A stretch of DNA of 64,000 bases. Origin: Anisus vortex. Taxonomy: Eukaryota; Mollusca; Gastropoda; Planorbidae. Location: positions 47,857,715 through 47,921,714 of the forward strand of contig OX421497.1 of NCBI GenBank assembly GCA_949126835.1, in the 5' to 3' direction. Made by a program: the position numbers and the translations under genes. This document shows, in pieces, positions 11,628 through 21,760 of this stretch (positions are counted from its first letter, which is position 1; each line of letters begins with the position of its first letter). The notes below the pieces were generated by a model, which saw only the letters and a program-made list of their open reading frames with translations, did no database searches and had not been told where the DNA came from.

Positions 11628-12009
11628 AATGCCGACGATTGTGCTGAACGATCGCTGCACCGTACATGTTGTTGCTAGTAATGTTAGCAAAACTAGTAAG
11701 GCATACGGCAAGGTAACAAGTCGATGAAATTTTGGCTACTTTTGTATTCTCGCGTTTTCCGAAAATAAAACTAACTCAAGGCTTCACTATCAAAATTATC
11801 AATGTGGTATACCTGATTAATCCCCTAAGATAATGAGATCGATATGACAATGGAAGGAGTCACAGTTGTTAAAATTAATTAAAAATGTTTTAATTATTAA
11901 TTTTTTTGTCTATTTTAGTCAAAAATTTTTTTTATCTATCAATCGGGGGGGGGGCACTTTTCCAGGGGGGGGCAAGTGCACCCCTTGCCCCCCCCTGCGG
12001 GCGCCCATG

Positions 12010-12397
12010 TTTCACAGTTATCGGCTCACAATATTGTATGTGACCGTATGGTTTCACAGTTATCGGCTCACAATACTGTATCATACTGTATGGTTTCACA
12101 GTTATCGGCTCACAATACTGTATGTGACCGTATGGTTTCACGGTTATCGGCTCACAATACTGTATCATACTGTATGGTTTCACAGTTATCGGCTCACAAT
12201 ACTGTATGTGACCGTATGGTTTCACAGTTATCGGCTCACAATACTGTATGGTTTCACAGTTATCGGCTCACAATACTGTATGGTTTCACAGTTATCGGCT
12301 CACAATACTGTATGGTTTCACAGTTATCGGCTCACAATACTGTATGGTTTCACAGTTATCGGCTCACAATACTGTTTGGTTTAACAGTTATCGGCTC
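12010..12397. repeat. 42-bp satellite array, third block with 32-bp units
   Basis: Continues the array after the hAT element. From about 12240 the units shorten to 32 bp because the variable last 10 bases are missing, giving five or so short units before unique sequence resumes. Confidence 0.95.
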
Positions 12398-12640
12398 CTC
12401 TCTTGATGTTTCATGTCAGCCATTTTCCTTTCACACGTACGGAAGTTTTATTTACTAAATGTTTTTAAACAAAAGGCCAGCATTGTAGAATCTCCCACTG
12501 TGAAATAACTTGTTACAAATATTTCATGGTTTAATTAACACAGTTCTACTACTTAATAAGGACCATTACTGCATACTAGGCTACTACTTAGCTGACTTAA
12601 GACACTAGACAAAACGTTCATTTCACTTAATAATAATAAT
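12398..12640. other. AT-rich unique sequence
   Basis: No frame or repeat recognised. Confidence 0.4.
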
Positions 12641-12808
12641 GGTTATTTTATATAGCGCTTCTATCGATTCTATTAAACTTAGCACACTCAGTGCGCTATA
12701 GAAGATTATTACGTCCACTTTGCCCAAAACTCCGGCAGGGCGGCAGGGATTGGTCGGCGGCAGGGTTAGAACCCGGGCCGTTTTGTCGACAGTCAGGTGA
12801 ACTCACCG
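12641..12808 (-). mobile_element. SINE family A, antisense copy
   Basis: Starts TATATAGCGCTTCTAT (reversed tail), has CAAAACTCCGGCAGGGCGGC in the body, and ends in the reversed tRNA head with GACAGTCAGGTGAAC. A TAATAATAAT run precedes it, fitting a simple-sequence tail. Confidence 0.75.
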
Positions 12809-13272
12809 AATCAAAATATTTTAGGCAGTAATTGAATTTTCTGAACTAAATTTTTTTTTTTCATTAGCTTTGAAAAATTAAGAAATTTTAATTTACTATA
12901 CAATATTACACTACACTCACTGGTCTGATATTTAAAATATCTTGAACATAAAAACCCTAAAGTCAAGAAATATGGAGGCACCCTGTGTTAGACAAATACA
13001 ACTTAAGTTTACCAAGATGGTGTTTGTTTACATAGTATCAACACAGGTCACGTGATATGAATACAACGTAACTACTATTGCAAAAAAACAACAACAGAAA
13101 AACAAAAAAAAAACTCAAAACGATAAACTATATTTTTGAAAGAACAAACTGTTAACATAAAAAAAATTGTGAAATCTAAAAATATTTTTATTGCCACGTG
13201 ACATCACAATAACCGTTGAAATACGTTGGGTAAATAACATTGTTGTTTAAAAACATTTACTGTTAATTATCA
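12809..13272. other. AT-rich sequence downstream of the receptor gene
   Basis: No exon seen. A minus-strand AATAAA near 13184-13189 could serve as a polyadenylation signal for the receptor about 460 bp after its stop; this is weak evidence. Confidence 0.3.
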
Positions 13273-13275
13273 AGG

Positions 13276-13463
13276 CAGGGGTCGGCAACCTCTTCGAGAT
13301 AAGTAGGATTTCTTATTCATTCAGCGTGAAAACAACGTAAACGTCATTCTACCTATTTTCTTGATGAAGAGACTTAAATTCATTGTATTTTTTTATAGCT
13401 CTTCCGCGTGCCATAGAAACGTGCCGAATTTGGCACGCGTTCCATAGGTTGCCGATCCCCCGA
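13276..13463. mobile_element. Short hAT-type MITE beside the receptor gene
   Basis: Left end CAGGGGTCGGCAACCT and right end AGGTTGCCGATCCCCC are near-perfect inverted repeats of the same type as the element 38247-45809. The 8-bp flanks match poorly, so the insertion is old or its edges have drifted. Confidence 0.6.
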
Positions 13464-13652
13464 TTTAAAGTACATGTGCGTTGTGCTTTTTTTTTTCTTG
13501 CTTGTAAATTGGAGAACTACGCTAAGTCTTCTAGTGACGTCACTGCACCACGTGGTACGGAGACCGATTACGTCATTAATGGCGTTTGGGAGCGGGGGAG
13601 TTTCATTTCCGGGCTTGTCTAAATCTTTTTGCAGTTGCGCATGCACCGCCCA

Positions 13653-14672
13653 CTATCGCCTCTTGCACCACGGGAAGAGGTTAAAGAAGGTCGCCCGGAA
13701 GTTGGTGCTCATGCTGAGGTAGATGAACAGGTGCACGGAGGCGTTGATGAAGTCGACAGTCATGACGATGTAGGCGCAGACGTTGAACAGGTTGTGGTAG
13801 TTGCGGAGGTAGTAGAACTCCTGATCCACCATCTTGCCCGCGTGCAGCAGGAACCTGGGCATTAGGGCCGCGATGTAAACGATGATGACCACCAGGAGCA
13901 TCTTGACCACCTGCTTGTCCCTGGACGACATGTCCTTCTCCTTTAGCGTGGACTTGGATCGGAAGGAGGACATCTTGTGCAGCTGGTAGAAGATGATCAC
14001 CGTGCAGAAGAAGATGACCACGAAGGAGAAGACCGGGTTCAGGAACCCGATGTAGGTGAAGTATTCGATGACCCCTGACCCGTACTTCAGGTAGAACCCG
14101 TTGTATGTGTAGACGATCACGGATTGGTTGAACGCCGGGTCGACGACCCAGTAGATGTCATAGACGAAGAAGATGATGCCGAAGGAGAGGATGACCACGA
14201 CGGAGATGGTGACCATCATCACCAGGGTGAGCCTCGGGACGAAGATGGCCTTGACCCTGAATGGCATGGTGACGCACATGCATCGCTCGAAGGCCACGTA
14301 GGCGGCCATGATGTATGTGACGTAGTTGGCGAACACCTGCAGGTAGTTCAGCGTGGGCGTGGAGATGTTCTTCCAGGTTTTCCGGTAGATGGGCGACACC
14401 CAGCCCAGGGGCCCGTACACGCGCATGGCGAGCCCCACCACGCACTTGAAGAGCTCCCACACTGCCATGGCGGTGAGGGAGATGCTGACGCTGTCGTGGA
14501 AACCCTGCACGGAGAAGACGGCGATGATGATTATGTTGGTGACGATGCCCAGGATAGCGAAGAACGAGATGGCCGCCACGTCCAGGAAGTTCTCCACGAT
14601 CTCCAGTGCCGCGTTGCTGACGAAGATCTCCTTGGCGACGAAGCCCACCGTGGCCGTCTGCACTTTGCTCAT
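13653..14672 (-). CDS. Intronless class A (rhodopsin-like) GPCR, chemosensory-like, 339 aa
   Basis: Predicted seven-transmembrane receptor at the plasma membrane, signalling through G proteins; ligand unknown. Hydrophobic segments lie near residues 31-54, 62-86, 108-131, 148-171, 205-230, 254-278 and 293-319. TM1 has the TN pair at 45-46. The DRY position reads ERC (129-131), TM6 keeps a proline (272), and TM7 has NASVHLFIY (310-318) followed by SxxFR (322-326) where NPxxY would be expected. There is no cysteine at the start of TM3 or in the second extracellular loop, so the usual disulfide cannot form. NIS (102) and NQS (182) are possible N-glycosylation sites. The frame is complete in one exon, starts at an ATG with A at -3, and is much more GC-rich than its surroundings, as expected for real coding sequence. 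Seen: the frame and motifs. Known: gastropod genomes carry large families of such intronless receptors. Inferred: chemosensory role; a peptide receptor is the alternative. Confidence 0.9.
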   Translation of the reverse strand: MSKVQTATVGFVAKEIFVSNAALEIVENFLDVAAISFFAILGIVTNIIIIAVFSVQGFHDSVSISLTAMAVWELFKCVVGLAMRVYGPLGWVSPIYRKTWKNISTPTLNYLQVFANYVTYIMAAYVAFERCMCVTMPFRVKAIFVPRLTLVMMVTISVVVILSFGIIFFVYDIYWVVDPAFNQSVIVYTYNGFYLKYGSGVIEYFTYIGFLNPVFSFVVIFFCTVIIFYQLHKMSSFRSKSTLKEKDMSSRDKQVVKMLLVVIIVYIAALMPRFLLHAGKMVDQEFYYLRNYHNLFNVCAYIVMTVDFINASVHLFIYLSMSTNFRATFFNLFPWCKRR

Positions 14673-14699
14673 AGTTCTAGACTTGGTTTCAGACTTTCA

Positions 14700-15100
14700 G
14701 ATCACGTGATGTTTGCATAGGTGGCACTGAAACATAAAAGGTGATTGACTTAAACTGGTTCTTGTATACACTATCTATCTATACATCTAGTCTAGTCTAT
14801 CTATCTATCTATCTCTATATTTGATATGTATCTTTCTTGCTATCTGTCAATATATCTATCTTTCCTTATTGGTGCCATCTAAATATGTATCCCTCTATCA
14901 AACTCTCTAGCTTTCAGACCATTTATCTATCCATCTTGATATCTATATTTCTATTTATCAATCTGTCAATCTGTCACTATCAATCATTTTGTCAATCAAT
15001 CTTTCTACCTATCTATTTACAAATATATTAGTCTATACATTTGTATGATTTAGTTGACAGTTTGCCTGACCCTAAGTCCATATATTTACTTATTTATATC
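14700..15100. other. Degenerate CTAT-rich sequence
   Basis: Decayed TCTA/CTAT simple repeats upstream of the receptor. No TATA box or other promoter element could be assigned. Confidence 0.5.
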
Positions 15101-15108
15101 CTCCTATC

Positions 15109-15357
15109 CGGTGCTTTTGTAAAAAAAAAATAGGTGCCGGTACTCAGTGATGGATTGCTTAACTTTTAAAGCAGTTTCGCATTTTATATTTTAATTTTTA
15201 TTGCGCGCAATTTTAAAGTAATTCAATTTTAACAAATTAATAATATAATAAATTATTAATGAACGTTAAAATACAAGAAAAGTAATAAATTTTTCCCCAC
15301 ATTGAAAAAGGTGCCGGTTACGCCGTACCGGTGCGTACCGTCACAAAAAAAGCACTG
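15109..15357. mobile_element. hAT-type MITE, 249 bp, perfect 8-bp duplication
   Basis: Left end CGGTGCTTTTGTAAAA and right end TTTTGTGACGG...GCACTG in reverse (TCACAAAAAAAGCACTG as written). The octamer CTCCTATC is present at 15101-15108 and 15358-15365. It has no coding capacity. Confidence 0.75.
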
Positions 15358-15365
15358 CTCCTATC

Positions 15366-16675
15366 TATATATGAACTTGACTTATGTATATATCCATACA
15401 TTATCCATATTTCTAAGTAGTTGTTTTTTCTGCGTGAAATTGTCCGCCATCTTGGTCAGCATTTCCTCCCTACATTCCCATCCGTCCATGTCTATAGCCT
15501 AAATCTATTTTGTGCCTATCTCGTGCAACGCAAAAAAAAATAATTAAAGAACGAGTCGAGAGTCGAGTGTTCTATTCTAACCACGACTCGGAATCAAACC
15601 AGCAGAACTGACTACCATATAGTTTACGTACATTTTAACTTGAAGTCAACTAGAGCATTTTTATTGCAACAAAAATAGAACAAACATTCAACTGAAAGTT
15701 AATAATGAAAAACCCATCTCTCTTATATTGTGCGAGACGCTTGTTATTAAAAGGTAATTCCATGGAGTGGGATTCTCACAAACTCAAGGTCACGATTTAA
15801 ACACAGAATGCACAACTGTAATTCTAACAATTATGTTTTTGGTTTGAAGGCCATGGTCTTAGAATTAAATTATAAGGGGAGACAATTCAGAATATCAAAT
15901 GCTATGGATTTTTCAAAATCTATTTATATCATTTATCAGTCCAGAAGGAGAAGATAACCCTATTTATCTAGCAAGGACAAGGGCGGCTATCATGGCTGAA
16001 CTGTTAAATGTATTGTTGCAGGTCACAATTATCTTGCCCTTAAAAAAAAACAAAAGTTTTGTTTTAAATGGAAAAAAAAATCTATGAAGGAAAAAAAAAA
16101 TGAAGAGGTTGATGCATCGTGATGAAATTATCACGTTGGGTTTTACCTCCCTTTGTTTTAAATATACATTTAATAATTTCGGATGTGTATAAAATGATAT
16201 TTTTACAGTAAGAACATAGTAGTGAAATGTAAAGGGAAAGAATCAAAGAATTTCATTAAAGGGAAAGAACACTACAAATTATATATTTTACTTTTTATTT
16301 TATTTTCCCAGTTGGATGTTGTTCTATTGTTTTTACCCTATAATTATAACGGATGCGATGTAAACCACGGAATAGATTTCAAACAAAATGTAGCCATTAA
16401 TGGATTTCAAAGATTTAATATTATAAATAACATGTTTTTACATTGGAGCTGTTTGAACTTTTAAACTTGTTACTTTTTTTTTTGTTTGGTTTAAAGCAAA
16501 GGCGAGTGTGATTGGCTGGTATTAGCCACGTGACGAGAAGTCGGGTGAAAACGGCAAAAGCTATTCGGGTTTATAGTTTCGCATTTTGTGCATGAACAAA
16601 ATAGATAAAAATACTTTCACACTGAGCCACGTCTAACATTTCCAGACATTTTATAATTTGACCATTCTACTACTT
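15366..16675. other. AT-rich unique sequence
   Basis: Several short frames without similarity to known proteins. Homopolymer A runs at 16030-16100. Nothing that can be called. Confidence 0.4.
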
Positions 16676-17166
16676 CTTATACATTACACACGCTCCTTCT
16701 ATAAAGAAGACTATTGCGTCCTACGCACATCCGTAGTCCGAGTCTAGTCCTGCATTTCTATTAGTGCTCTAAATGCTGTTAAATTACTGGTTTTCCTGGT
16801 TTGTTCAGGCAACCCATACCATGCCCGGATAAAAAACGAGAAGAAAGAGTACTACTAATTAGCGATTGTTTCGATAAGGAAAGTGTTTTGGTCCTTATGT
16901 TTATCTGAGCATTATAACAGATTATTATTGTGCTGTAGGCCTATTTCTAAATTAGAATTTAATGCCTTATATTATTATATTGTTTCTACATTAATCTTTG
17001 CTCTTCTGTCCTCTAGTGTTTCTAGGTTTAGTGATTTAACTATCGGTGTTACTCTTGTCAGTTGTAAATATTCGCTAGTTATGAACCTTGCAGCTCTTTT
17101 CTGAATTTGTTCAAATTTTTAAATGTTTTCTTTAGTTAAGATAAGATAAGATAAGATGATGGGTCC
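16676..17166 (-). mobile_element. LINE 3' end (RT C-terminus and tail), antisense
   Basis: On the minus strand it starts with a Trp-Asp-Pro block and continues through ARFITSEYSQLTR-type and FFSxxIRAWxGLPEQ-type sequence, then a 3' UTR with CGGATGTGCGTAGGACGCAA. This is the C-terminal end of a non-LTR reverse transcriptase. A short AAGAT microsatellite (17137-17156) sits inside it. Confidence 0.75.
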
Positions 17167-17230
17167 CATACAGGCCCATAGCCGGGGAAAAAATATTCTA
17201 GCCTTTGCTAGGATTCGAACCGGAACTTTC
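17167..17230 (-). mobile_element. SINE family B fragment
   Basis: CTAGGATTCGAACCGGAAC is the reversed B-box region of family B. It abuts the 31-bp array directly. Confidence 0.5.
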
Positions 17231-17829
17231 GCTGTACCTTAGAGCGCAATGACACCAGACCGCTGTTCCTTCGAGCGCAATGACGTCAGACCGCTGTACC
17301 TTCGAGCGCAATGACACCAGACCGCTGTTCCTTCGAGCGCAATGACGCCAGACCGTTGTACCTTCGAGCGCAATGACACCAGACCGCTGTTCCTTCGAGC
17401 GCAATGACACCAGACCGCTGTTCCTTCGAGCGCAATGACACCAGACCGCTGTTCCTTCGAGCGCAATGACACCAGACCGCTGTTCCTTCGAGCGCAATGA
17501 CACCAGACCGCTGTTCCTTCGAGCGCAATGACGTCAGACCGCTGTACCTTCGAGCGCAATGACACCAGACCGCTGTACCTTCGAGCGCAATGACGTCAGA
17601 CCGCTGTACCTTCGAGCGCAATGACGCCAGACCGCTGTTCCTTCGAGCGCAATGACGCCAGACCGCTGTACCTTCGAGCGCAATGACGTCAGACCGCTGT
17701 TCCTTCGAGCGCATTGACACCAGACCGCTGTTCCTTCGAGCGCATTGACACCAGACCGCTGTACCTTCGAGCGCAATGACGTCAGACCGCTGTTCCTTCG
17801 AGCGCATTGACACCAGACCGCTGTACCTA
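17231..17829. repeat. 31-bp tandem array, about 19 units
   Basis: The unit starts GAGCGCAATGACACCAGACC and is 31 bp. Units differ mainly at one spot: TGACACCA, TGACGCCA or TGACGTCA. The last is the full CRE palindrome and occurs at 17281, 17529, 17591, 17684 and 17777. The 31-bp period cycles through all frames, so the minus-strand frames seen here are spurious. Confidence 0.96.
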
Positions 17830-17939
17830 GTGATTCTCGTTGGCAATTTTAGTCATTCATCAAAGTTTTTTTCTAATATTTCTGTATCTTTTTTTGTTGT
17901 AGGCTAATATATTTTAAAGTTTATTTAAAAATACTTGGG

Positions 17940-17990
17940 CTAACGTGAAGCGCATTTGTAGACTGTTATAAATAGCGCTATATAAATTTG
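17940..17990 (+). mobile_element. SINE tail fragment
   Basis: Contains AGCGCTATATAAATTTG, the conserved tail of SINE family A, without a head. Confidence 0.4.
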
Positions 17991-18362
17991 TAATTTAGAA
18001 TCGGTAGTTGTATGTAAGTTTTACACAAACACTGTAATTACATATTTACATGTCTGAAAAACATCGTTCAAGGAGACAATATAAGCAGACATTTAAACTC
18101 ATAATTCATTCCCACAGTTCACACACTTCATTTAAACAAACACACAATTCAAACAAATCATTAAAACACAATTCAAACAGTAATATTTAAACACACAACT
18201 AAAACAGATTATTGAAAAACACAATTTAAACAGACTTATTTTAAGACATAATTCAAGCTCGTAATTTAAACGCATGATTGTAAAGTACTACGAGATATAC
18301 CCGTCTTGATTTTATTTTTATTTTTTACAAATGCATCTTTGTTATGAATGTTTTAATAGTGG

Positions 18363-18918
18363 ACAAGTCTTGACGATTATGCATGCACGGTGAAACTATA
18401 AGGTCGACGCAAACTATCACTCCCGGTTCTATTCGTTCAAATACTGCTGCGTTCCTGCTTGTTCTGCGAGTAAGAAAATATGTAGAGGATAAAATCATTT
18501 CCAAGAGATGTTGCCGAAAGAAAACGATTGATTTTGACCGTCAGGCGTGAAGAATCACTTATTTTAAATGTAAGTTATTTAACAAATTATTTTAAAAAAG
18601 TTCCAGAATAAAACCGGAAGTTCATGTATGTATTGCCACTTGGCCTATATAGATAAGTTTTGTGTATGCTAGTTGTGAAATAACAAATTTTAATTAAACT
18701 TAACGCGACTAACACTTCGAGTATTAATTATAGCATACTCACTTTTGTTGTTAAAAATGGATTCCTCATAACTAATCTTGTAGCATTTGTATATTTTTAA
18801 ATGCTTTACTTGAAAAAAGTCAAAAACATTATTTAAAATTTGTTGACGGAAATTAACCGGAAGTCCATGTAGGCCTATGTATTGAACCCAAAAGGCCAGG
18901 CCTCATTAAGACTTGTCG
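18363..18918 (+). mobile_element. Kolobok-like THAP element, decayed copy
   Basis: Inverted ends GGACAAGTCTTGACG and CATTAAGACTTGTC. The interior matches the element 44913-45614, for example CACTTTTGTTGTTAAAAATG. A plus frame at 18442 reads YCCVPACSASKKICRG, followed by HFQEM after a stop: a THAP zinc-finger start. The outermost TTAA-adjacent inverted repeats present in the other copy are missing here. Confidence 0.55.
18442..18540 (+). pseudogene. THAP zinc-finger relic
   Basis: CCVPACSASKK fits the C-x(2-4)-C start of a THAP DNA-binding domain. An in-frame stop follows within 10 codons. In this context it is the N-terminus of a transposase, not a host gene. Confidence 0.5.
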
Positions 18919-21310
18919 ATTTGTAACATCAGTAGTACCAGTAGGCGGTAATGTGATTGCAGCAGCAGACGTAGGCCTTTTTTAATCATGACGCCATCTC
19001 GACATTTATACAGAAATTATATTTCTGTGTAAAAAGTTGTTTTTCTTTGCTGCGTGTCGCGAGGTAAAGTTTTGTCTCGTTCTTTGTAAAATGTAAATCG
19101 AGAGACGAGATAAGCTTCTTCCTCATGGCCCAGCAACTTTAACCTCACGGAGGGTTGAAACATGATACAACTTTACTGGGCCGCCGAAGGGATTGCGTGG
19201 CTTTATCTTACCACACTGTGCGGATCGGCGCGAGGTACTAGATACGTCCAAGTAAACATTGATTGCCACAGTACTGGAGATGAAAGACCATGAACTCATT
19301 CTGAGCAGTATATGTGTTATATTAGGAAAACCCAGACAGACCTGTCGTCATTATGAATCGAACCCGTATGCAGAAACGACGAGAGAGCGTAAACAACGAA
19401 GGAAGTCGATGATCCGCGAAGAGCCTAGCTATTCTTCCGGAGATGGAGTTCCATATTAGCCTCATACGCCCAATCAGCGGCCAGGATTGAACTCAAGAGC
19501 TTGCTCGCTGGAAACCGAAAGCCCGGACAGCACCTCAAGGAACTAGTCGAGATGAGCCAAAGTATCTTGTGTTCTCATTTGTTCATTTTATCTTTCTGGA
19601 CGAAGAGAGAAGTTCAAGTCTCTTTTTTTCTGTTTCTTTAATTTTCATTTCTTTTGTTTGTAGTTGTTGTTTTTTTCCTCCGAGGAAATTGTAAATATGA
19701 AAGATATATAATTATCTAGGGATTTTCATGAAACTTATGAATTACCTGCCCTTTACTCTATTTACCTGCCCTTTACTCTATTTACCTGCCCTTTACTCTA
19801 TTTGGACTAAATCTGGCAGAATATTAATTACGGTAGTCCACTATATTAGTGATTAGCCCGCAAAATATTCTCCCATTTTAATTTAGAATAATCTTAAGTT
19901 TAGGCGCAACTCGAAAACCGGTCAAGCAAACAAAGTAGTCTCAGTCGCTTATCTCTTTTATTGTGCCCCCCCCCCCCTTCCGTGGGGCACGACTTCTATT
20001 AATCAACTATAATGTTTATTTGGAGGGCCGTGGTCTAGATGACCCACCGTCAATGCTTCTCAATTGCATTATTAAGTCGGCGATTGCTTTAATATTAATT
20101 AATATAGATAAAAACGGGCGAGTTGAAAAAGGCAAACAACTACTCATTCATCTAACTCAGTCCATGTGTCGACAATCTTAAAAAGGCCTGTCCCTGGGTC
20201 TTTGAATGTGACAATGTTGTTTACTAATCTGGACAGAAAATCTGCAATTTAAATACATTTGACCAGATATTGAAACCCGACAAAATGATGGCATTGGTCC
20301 ACACCACTGACGGACAGACAAATCTAGATTTTACTTGCTCCAGAAATACCCGCGCAAAAACTTTTGACTTCACTTCCTGCCCCAGACTGTGCATAAACGA
20401 CTGAAATTACTTATGTTGAAACGCGTTCAGTTTATACATTTTATGTGAATACGTTTTTCGGTCACACCGCTACTATTCAAGACTTTAGCATTTCCTAATT
20501 GGAGTTACTTGATTGGTTCTTAAGGTTAGACTATGATGATTTCCTGCCGCAATAATATCATATACATAATTACAGTATCAGTCTTTTTCCTTTTGAAAGT
20601 ATTATTGTTTGTTTAATATTATTAATAAGAAGTCAGAAGCTTGACAGCAGCAATTCATATGCATGTTCCAGGGCCAGCCGACCGTAAACAATAAAAAAAA
20701 TAACAAAAAGTTATTACCGAAAGAAATGTTATCACTACAATTTTTATTGTAATATTGTATGTTATATTTTCTTTCTCTTTTAACAAAAGATAGTGTAATC
20801 ATTCGTTTCTTCGTCATTTTAACATCCATAACTCCAAGTATATTTATATCATATGCATCAGTGATTAGTAAATGTTCATTAATGTTTAGCAGAAAGCGAT
20901 AGTCATAGTGAGGCTATGTACAAGTGTCATCTATGTCAGTGTGATTAGTGCGAACTAAGACAAAGTACTTAGGAATACCTGGGAGTTTAACTGTACTACC
21001 AAAAGGACTTGTTTTTTTTAGTCAATAAACTGAATCATCAATTTTAATAAACAGTGCATTTTTGTGAATTATTTCTCTGTGTGTAGTGTGTATGCATCCT
21101 TGGTGAATGAAGAGAGAGAGCTGGCTGAATCTAACAAATATAAATATTGAGTCAAATACAAAAGGTAATACTTCTGCCATTGTTGCGATCAAAGTTGATA
21201 AATGGTAAACAGTATTTCCAGTCCGACTTTTATAATATTACTACGCCCTAGAATAACATTGCCAGCTGACGGCCTTAAGTATTTTCTGACCCATATTAGG
21301 TCAGTCGAGA
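18919..21310. other. Unique intergenic sequence
   Basis: Contains three copies of a 20-bp unit (ACCTGCCCTTTACTCTATTT, 19744-19803), a poly-C run near 19967, and short frames without similarity. A stretch at 19090-19560 is less AT-rich and of higher complexity but has no recognisable exon. Confidence 0.4.
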
Positions 21311-21396
21311 GTTTGATCTCATCTTATATATTACAGACGCCCCTTTTATAAAGATTATTGCGGCCTACGCTCATCCGTGGTCCGAGTCTAGTGTTG
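21311..21396 (-). mobile_element. LINE 3' UTR fragment
   Basis: CTCATCCGTGGTCCGAGTCTAG and the reversed AAGAT tail match the ends of the other LINE copies. Only the last 85 bp are present. Confidence 0.65.
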
Positions 21397-21760
21397 CATC
21401 TTTTTACTCCCTTTTTTTGTTTTAACTCGTACTGTCTGCTTGCTTGGTTGTTAGCAAAACTTTGCATCGATTTTTCGGCCACTTCCCGTCGTCCAATCGA
21501 GCTGAAACTTGGGCAACAGACTTGTCCCGACTAACAATACATTCTATCAAATTTTCAGCATCATAGTCTTTGGAATAGTCACTAATACCTTCGACCAATT
21601 TGCGAATCGAAGAAAATATTTTATATAAAGCATGGCGGCCTTTACCGGAAGAGACGGAAGTAAAGATTTTCTTCGGATTTGTTCGTTTCTACGAAATAAA
21701 TAGATTGAAAACGACACAATGTAGCCGAAACAAAGCGAGTTATCTTTTTATGGTTTTTGC

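Larger units (their letters stand above)
9075..12009 (-). mobile_element. hAT-type DNA transposon inserted in the 42-bp satellite
   Basis: Ends are inverted repeats CATGGGCGCCCGCAG / CTGCGGGCGCCCATG. Both flanks carry the same octamer TTTCACAG (9067-9074 and 12010-12017), which is part of the satellite unit, so this is a clean 8-bp target-site duplication, the hAT hallmark. The transposase C-terminus relic at 9338-9490 reads on the minus strand. Runs of G just inside both ends are present. The interior holds another hAT fragment, a SINE piece and a LINE pseudogene, so it is a composite of later insertions. Confidence 0.85.

Noticed and set aside
14124..14720. 198-codon plus frame opposite the receptor gene
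   Set aside because: Mirror of the GC-rich receptor coding sequence; Asp/Gly/His-rich with no domain.
17198..17846. Overlapping minus frames with an Arg/Ser/Leu-rich repeat
   Set aside because: A 31-bp unit read through all three frames in turn, without any start or end of a gene.
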